Position numbers and translations under genes: made by a program. DNA of 64,000 bases, taken from contig NZ_LYPB01000067.1 in NCBI RefSeq assembly GCF_001653565.1, positions 1 to 64,000 of the forward strand, given 5' to 3'. Every line of letters starts with the position of its first letter. Position 1 is the stretch's first letter. The stretch is from Paenibacillus oryzisoli. GTDB taxonomy: Bacteria; Bacillota; Bacilli; Paenibacillales; NBRC-103111. Below the pieces are notes generated by a model. The model saw only the letters and a list, made by a program, of their open reading frames with translations, was not told the origin of the DNA and did no database searches. This document shows, in pieces, positions 61,478-64,000 of the stretch.

Positions 61478-62992
61478 TCATTGTTCCAATGTAGTCGTTA
61501 CGCCAACGAGTCTTCGTTTCGGCAGAAAAATAAGAGAAAGGATGACTCCAAGCACAGCGATACCGCAGCATACCCATAGCATGATATCCAAACCGCCAAC
61601 GAAAGCATGTTGAACAGAAGCTAGTAGCGATGTGGAGTTCATTTGGTGAGCTACGGCTACCCCCGAAGAAACGTTATCTTGAACCGCGGCTGCGGCTTGC
61701 TCTGTCAAACCGCTCACATTCAAACGTTTATGGTACTCAGAATTCAATAATGAACCGAGAAAGGCTACACCGATTGTCCCGCCTACTTGACGTAGAGTCA
61801 TAATTAAGGCAGAACCAACACCGCTCCGCTCGGCAGAAAGGACGCCAAGCGCCGCGTCCATCGCGGCTGGAAGTGCGAATCCGAAGCCAATGCCTAGACT
61901 TACAATCCATATGGCCGCAAATCCATAGCCGGTAGTGACGTCTGTGAACCCACCAAGGAAGAGTCCGAGAGCCATGAACATAAACCCGATCGCGACAATC
62001 GCTTTGTCGCCTAATTTCTTGACTAATTTGCCGGAAACCTGCGAGCCTATCAATAAACCACCAATCAGCGGGAGAATACGCAACCCAGTAGCTTGAGCAT
62101 CTAGGCCATTCACAGCTTGGAAGAATAGGGGTAATCCGAAAAGAAAACCGAAGAATGCAAAGTTAACTAAGGTTGCGAGTGTGGCTCCCCAGGTAAATCT
62201 AGCTTCGCGGAACAATCCTAGATCGACAAGTGGTGAACGACTCCTTCGCTGCCACCATACGAATACGCCTAGCAGCATGAGCCCAGCAAGAATCGTAGCC
62301 AACGTACCGCCATCTGCCCAACCTGTGTCACCTGTCTTCGTAACGCCATACGTAACGGTTACTAGTCCTAAACTGGATGTCAGTATCCCGAAACCGTCTA
62401 TCCGATGTTTCTCCGAACTACGGGACTCTGATATTAGCCACGCAACGGCTATAAGCGAGATAATAATAATAGGCACATTGATCAAAAAGATAGAGCCCCA
62501 CCAGAATGTTTTTAGCATCCATCCCCCAAGTATGGGGCCTAGAGGCATACCCAACGCACTTGCGGTTACCCAAATTCGCATCGCTTTCGGTCTTTCTTCC
62601 TCCGAGAATATGACCGGCAGCAGGGACATCGAAAGAGGCATTAATAAGGCTGCGCCTAGGCCTAGAACAGCACGCCAAGCGATCAGCGCTTCGGTCGAAT
62701 GTGCATAGGCGCAACCGACGGAGGCAACACCGAACAAGAGGAGGGCAAGTAACAGCATTTTCTTTCGCCCAAATCGATCTCCCAGCATCCCAGCTGGCAG
62801 CAAGGCTGCCGCAAGTACGAGATTATAGGCATTGGCAAACCATTGCAATTGACTAGTTGTAGCATGTAAATCGGTTGCTAATGTAGGTAGAGCTAGATTG
62901 AGAACGGTCATATCCAGGCCAACGGTTAACAAGCTAAAGGCTAAGACAGCAAGGACCCACCATCTTTTTGAACTGCTTTGAATCGCGTTCAT
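61478..62992 (-). CDS. MFS drug exporter, DHA2 (EmrB/QacA) type
   Basis: A 504-residue proton-coupled exporter with 14 predicted TM helices. Typical motifs are LDMTVLNLALPTL in TM1, the loop GMLGDRFGRKK, RAVLGLGAALLMP and PLGPILGGWM. DHA2 members export cationic drugs, dyes and antibiotics. AAGGAGAGG precedes the ATG. It is 68 bp downstream of a tetR-type gene, and the same operator-like palindrome stands before each. Confidence 0.94.
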   Translation of the reverse strand: MNAIQSSSKRWWVLAVLAFSLLTVGLDMTVLNLALPTLATDLHATTSQLQWFANAYNLVLAAALLPAGMLGDRFGRKKMLLLALLLFGVASVGCAYAHSTEALIAWRAVLGLGAALLMPLSMSLLPVIFSEEERPKAMRIWVTASALGMPLGPILGGWMLKTFWWGSIFLINVPIIIISLIAVAWLISESRSSEKHRIDGFGILTSSLGLVTVTYGVTKTGDTGWADGGTLATILAGLMLLGVFVWWQRRSRSPLVDLGLFREARFTWGATLATLVNFAFFGFLFGLPLFFQAVNGLDAQATGLRILPLIGGLLIGSQVSGKLVKKLGDKAIVAIGFMFMALGLFLGGFTDVTTGYGFAAIWIVSLGIGFGFALPAAMDAALGVLSAERSGVGSALIMTLRQVGGTIGVAFLGSLLNSEYHKRLNVSGLTEQAAAAVQDNVSSGVAVAHQMNSTSLLASVQHAFVGGLDIMLWVCCGIAVLGVILSLIFLPKRRLVGVTTTLEQ

Positions 62993-63016
62993 TGTAATTC
63001 CACCTCTCCTTTTTAA

Positions 63017-63029
63017 AACTAACTAGTTA
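63017..63029 (-). promoter_or_regulatory. TetR-type operator copy ahead of the exporter gene
   Basis: AACTAACTAGTTA contains the perfect palindrome TAACTAGTTA (63020-63029), about 25 bp upstream of the exporter start. The same 13 bases occur upstream of the regulator gene. Confidence 0.65.
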
Positions 63030-63060
63030 TTTATATTTGAGCTATAAAGAAGGCCGCCCT

Positions 63061-63756
63061 TTAGTTGGACAAAGACGGCTCCATGACGCCATGAATAATA
63101 AATCGGGCGACTTGATCTTTATAATGCGCAATAGAAGCTGTTGAATGCGACTCATTCAAAAACGGCTTGAATCGCGAATAGGACTGGATGGACGAATAGA
63201 CATTAGTCAGCAGAATAGTAGGAAATACTTTAGCATCTAAATCCGCGCGAAGTAATCCATTTATTTGTGCCTTCTTAGCCAGTTCGTAGAACCTAGTAAC
63301 ATCATCGGGTAAATACGTGATCTGATTCCAGGTTTTCCATTCCTCAGCCATTTCCCAAGAAAGGATTTTCAGATACCGCGGATGTTCTAATATAAATTGT
63401 AAGGACCCATGAATCAGCTTCTCTAAAAATTGCTTGAATTTAGCAGGATCCGAAGTTAATGAATCGTCTTGCAATAATTCACCACTGATATCTAACATCA
63501 TCTTGTCGCCTAATTGATCGGCGCGAATAATAACTTCGGTGTACAGCCCTAACTTATCCTGGAAATATTGATAAATCAAACTTTTATTATAGCCTGCGGC
63601 CTTCGCTATGGCATCGATACGCGCAGCGGAAAATCCCTGCTCTGCAAATATCTCTTCTGCGGCGTCTAAGATAATTTCTTTGGTCCGTGCGGCATCGTAG
63701 GTTCTTTTTGGTTTAGGTTCTTGGGTTGATATATCAGTCACCTCCAACGAAATCAA
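63061..63756 (-). CDS. TetR/AcrR-family repressor
   Basis: A 230-residue repressor. The N-terminal DNA-binding domain spans about residues 22-68 (IILDAAEEIFAEQGFSAARI, then AGYNKSLIYQYFQDKLGLY). The C-terminal ligand and dimer domain is variable, as usual. It probably represses itself and the adjacent exporter gene. The start is uncertain: TTG 63756, TTG 63747 and GTG 63741 are in frame, and the only good ribosome binding site, GGAGG, overlaps the last of these. Confidence 0.9.
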   Translation of the reverse strand: MISLEVTDISTQEPKPKRTYDAARTKEIILDAAEEIFAEQGFSAARIDAIAKAAGYNKSLIYQYFQDKLGLYTEVIIRADQLGDKMMLDISGELLQDDSLTSDPAKFKQFLEKLIHGSLQFILEHPRYLKILSWEMAEEWKTWNQITYLPDDVTRFYELAKKAQINGLLRADLDAKVFPTILLTNVYSSIQSYSRFKPFLNESHSTASIAHYKDQVARFIIHGVMEPSLSN

Positions 63757-63760
63757 TTAT

Positions 63761-63774
63761 AACTAACTAGTTAG
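63761..63774 (-). promoter_or_regulatory. TetR-type operator copy ahead of the regulator gene
   Basis: AACTAACTAGTTAG contains the 12-bp perfect palindrome CTAACTAGTTAG (63763-63774) just upstream of the regulator's start. It shares 13 bases with the copy at 63017-63029. Confidence 0.65.
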
Positions 63775-63824
63775 ATTTTATCAATAGGGGATTTTATTGA
63801 AGTAAAATGGAGCCGCGGCAAGCG

Positions 63825-64000
63825 CTAATACGCCAGCCCAACGCGGCAGCCGACATACGCGTCCTCTACCGCGACGTGGTAAGTGAACGCAGCGGTGTCG
63901 CCGACCGTGATGGACGTGCCGCCATCAGGCAAGAAGTCGCGCTCCGCGCGGAACTGACCCTGCGCCTCGCCGCCCGGCAAATACGTTGGACACACGACCG
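63825..64000 (-). CDS. C-terminal fragment of a protein cut by the window edge
   Basis: The minus-strand frame entering from the right edge encodes about 57 residues and ends in TAG at 63825. Visible sequence includes [18 protein letters not shown] and [17 protein letters not shown], beta-rich in character. Its high G+C and regular codon use suggest a real gene. No family can be assigned from this piece. Confidence 0.55.
   Translation of the reverse strand, partial: VVCPTYLPGGEAQGQFRAERDFLPDGGTSITVGDTAAFTYHVAVEDAYVGCRVGLAY

Overview
The window looks like chromosomal DNA of a spore-former-type Bacillota, most likely Paenibacillaceae (Paenibacillus or a close relative). The evidence is strong AGGAGG-type ribosome binding sites with frequent GTG/TTG starts, YesM/YesN two-component systems beside LplB/LplC-type sugar permeases, WYL, BlaI and TetR regulators, and consensus sigma-A promoters. 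I saw no rRNA, tRNA, CRISPR array, prophage or insertion sequence. About 45 genes are intact, one is broken, and one is cut by the right edge.

Layout. 0-8.2 kb: short-chain dehydrogenase, ribose-5-phosphate isomerase (rpiA), a DinB/WYL-regulator pair, a secreted protein, an M29 aminopeptidase and glutaminyl-tRNA synthetase (glnS). 8.7-12.1 kb: a frameshifted histidine-phosphatase remnant, then a two-component system followed by a small secreted repeat protein whose promoter carries a direct repeat. 12.1-16.4 kb: a compact five-gene operon (Crp/Fnr regulator, SsuBCA-like ABC importer, metallo-beta-lactamase-fold hydrolase) with a palindrome at the position expected for a class II activator. 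16.6-19.9 kb: potassium channel, ArsB/NhaD-type transporter and a small unknown protein. 20-26.9 kb: a peptide-type ABC importer with a circularly permuted binding protein, two permeases with large extra membrane regions and a fused ATPase. 27.5-37.9 kb: DUF72 protein, tiny membrane protein, then a divergent polysaccharide-use locus (YesN/YesM; solute-binding protein, two permeases, heparinase-type lyase). 38-47.2 kb: chemoreceptor, DUF2294 protein, FdhF/YdeP-type molybdoenzyme with fdhD, and an HtrA-like protease with three extra C-terminal repeats. 47.8-50.1 kb: Fur-box-controlled FhuF-like reductase and pirin. 50.2-55.8 kb: BlaI/M56 pair, a DUF2231 protein under a matching operator, and another two-component system. 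56-60.9 kb: BmrCD-like heterodimeric ABC exporter behind a leader peptide and two tandem terminators. 61.5-63.8 kb: MFS exporter with its TetR regulator.

The most unusual feature is in the intergenic DNA. Nine arrays in two sequence families (six A, three B) have the same design: about 20-bp units, two direct copies followed by two inverted copies. The step inside each pair is about 51 bp, and the middle gap is constant within a family. Unit sequence and spacing are kept while most of the DNA between units is not. Every array lies on the 3' side of a gene, and none lies between divergent genes. Five of the nine sit next to a low-complexity tandem repeat. I do not recognise either family. Other strong points are the permuted binding protein, the attenuator-like exporter leader, the BlaI-type operator shared by two promoters, and several start sites that promoter and Fur-box positions help to correct.
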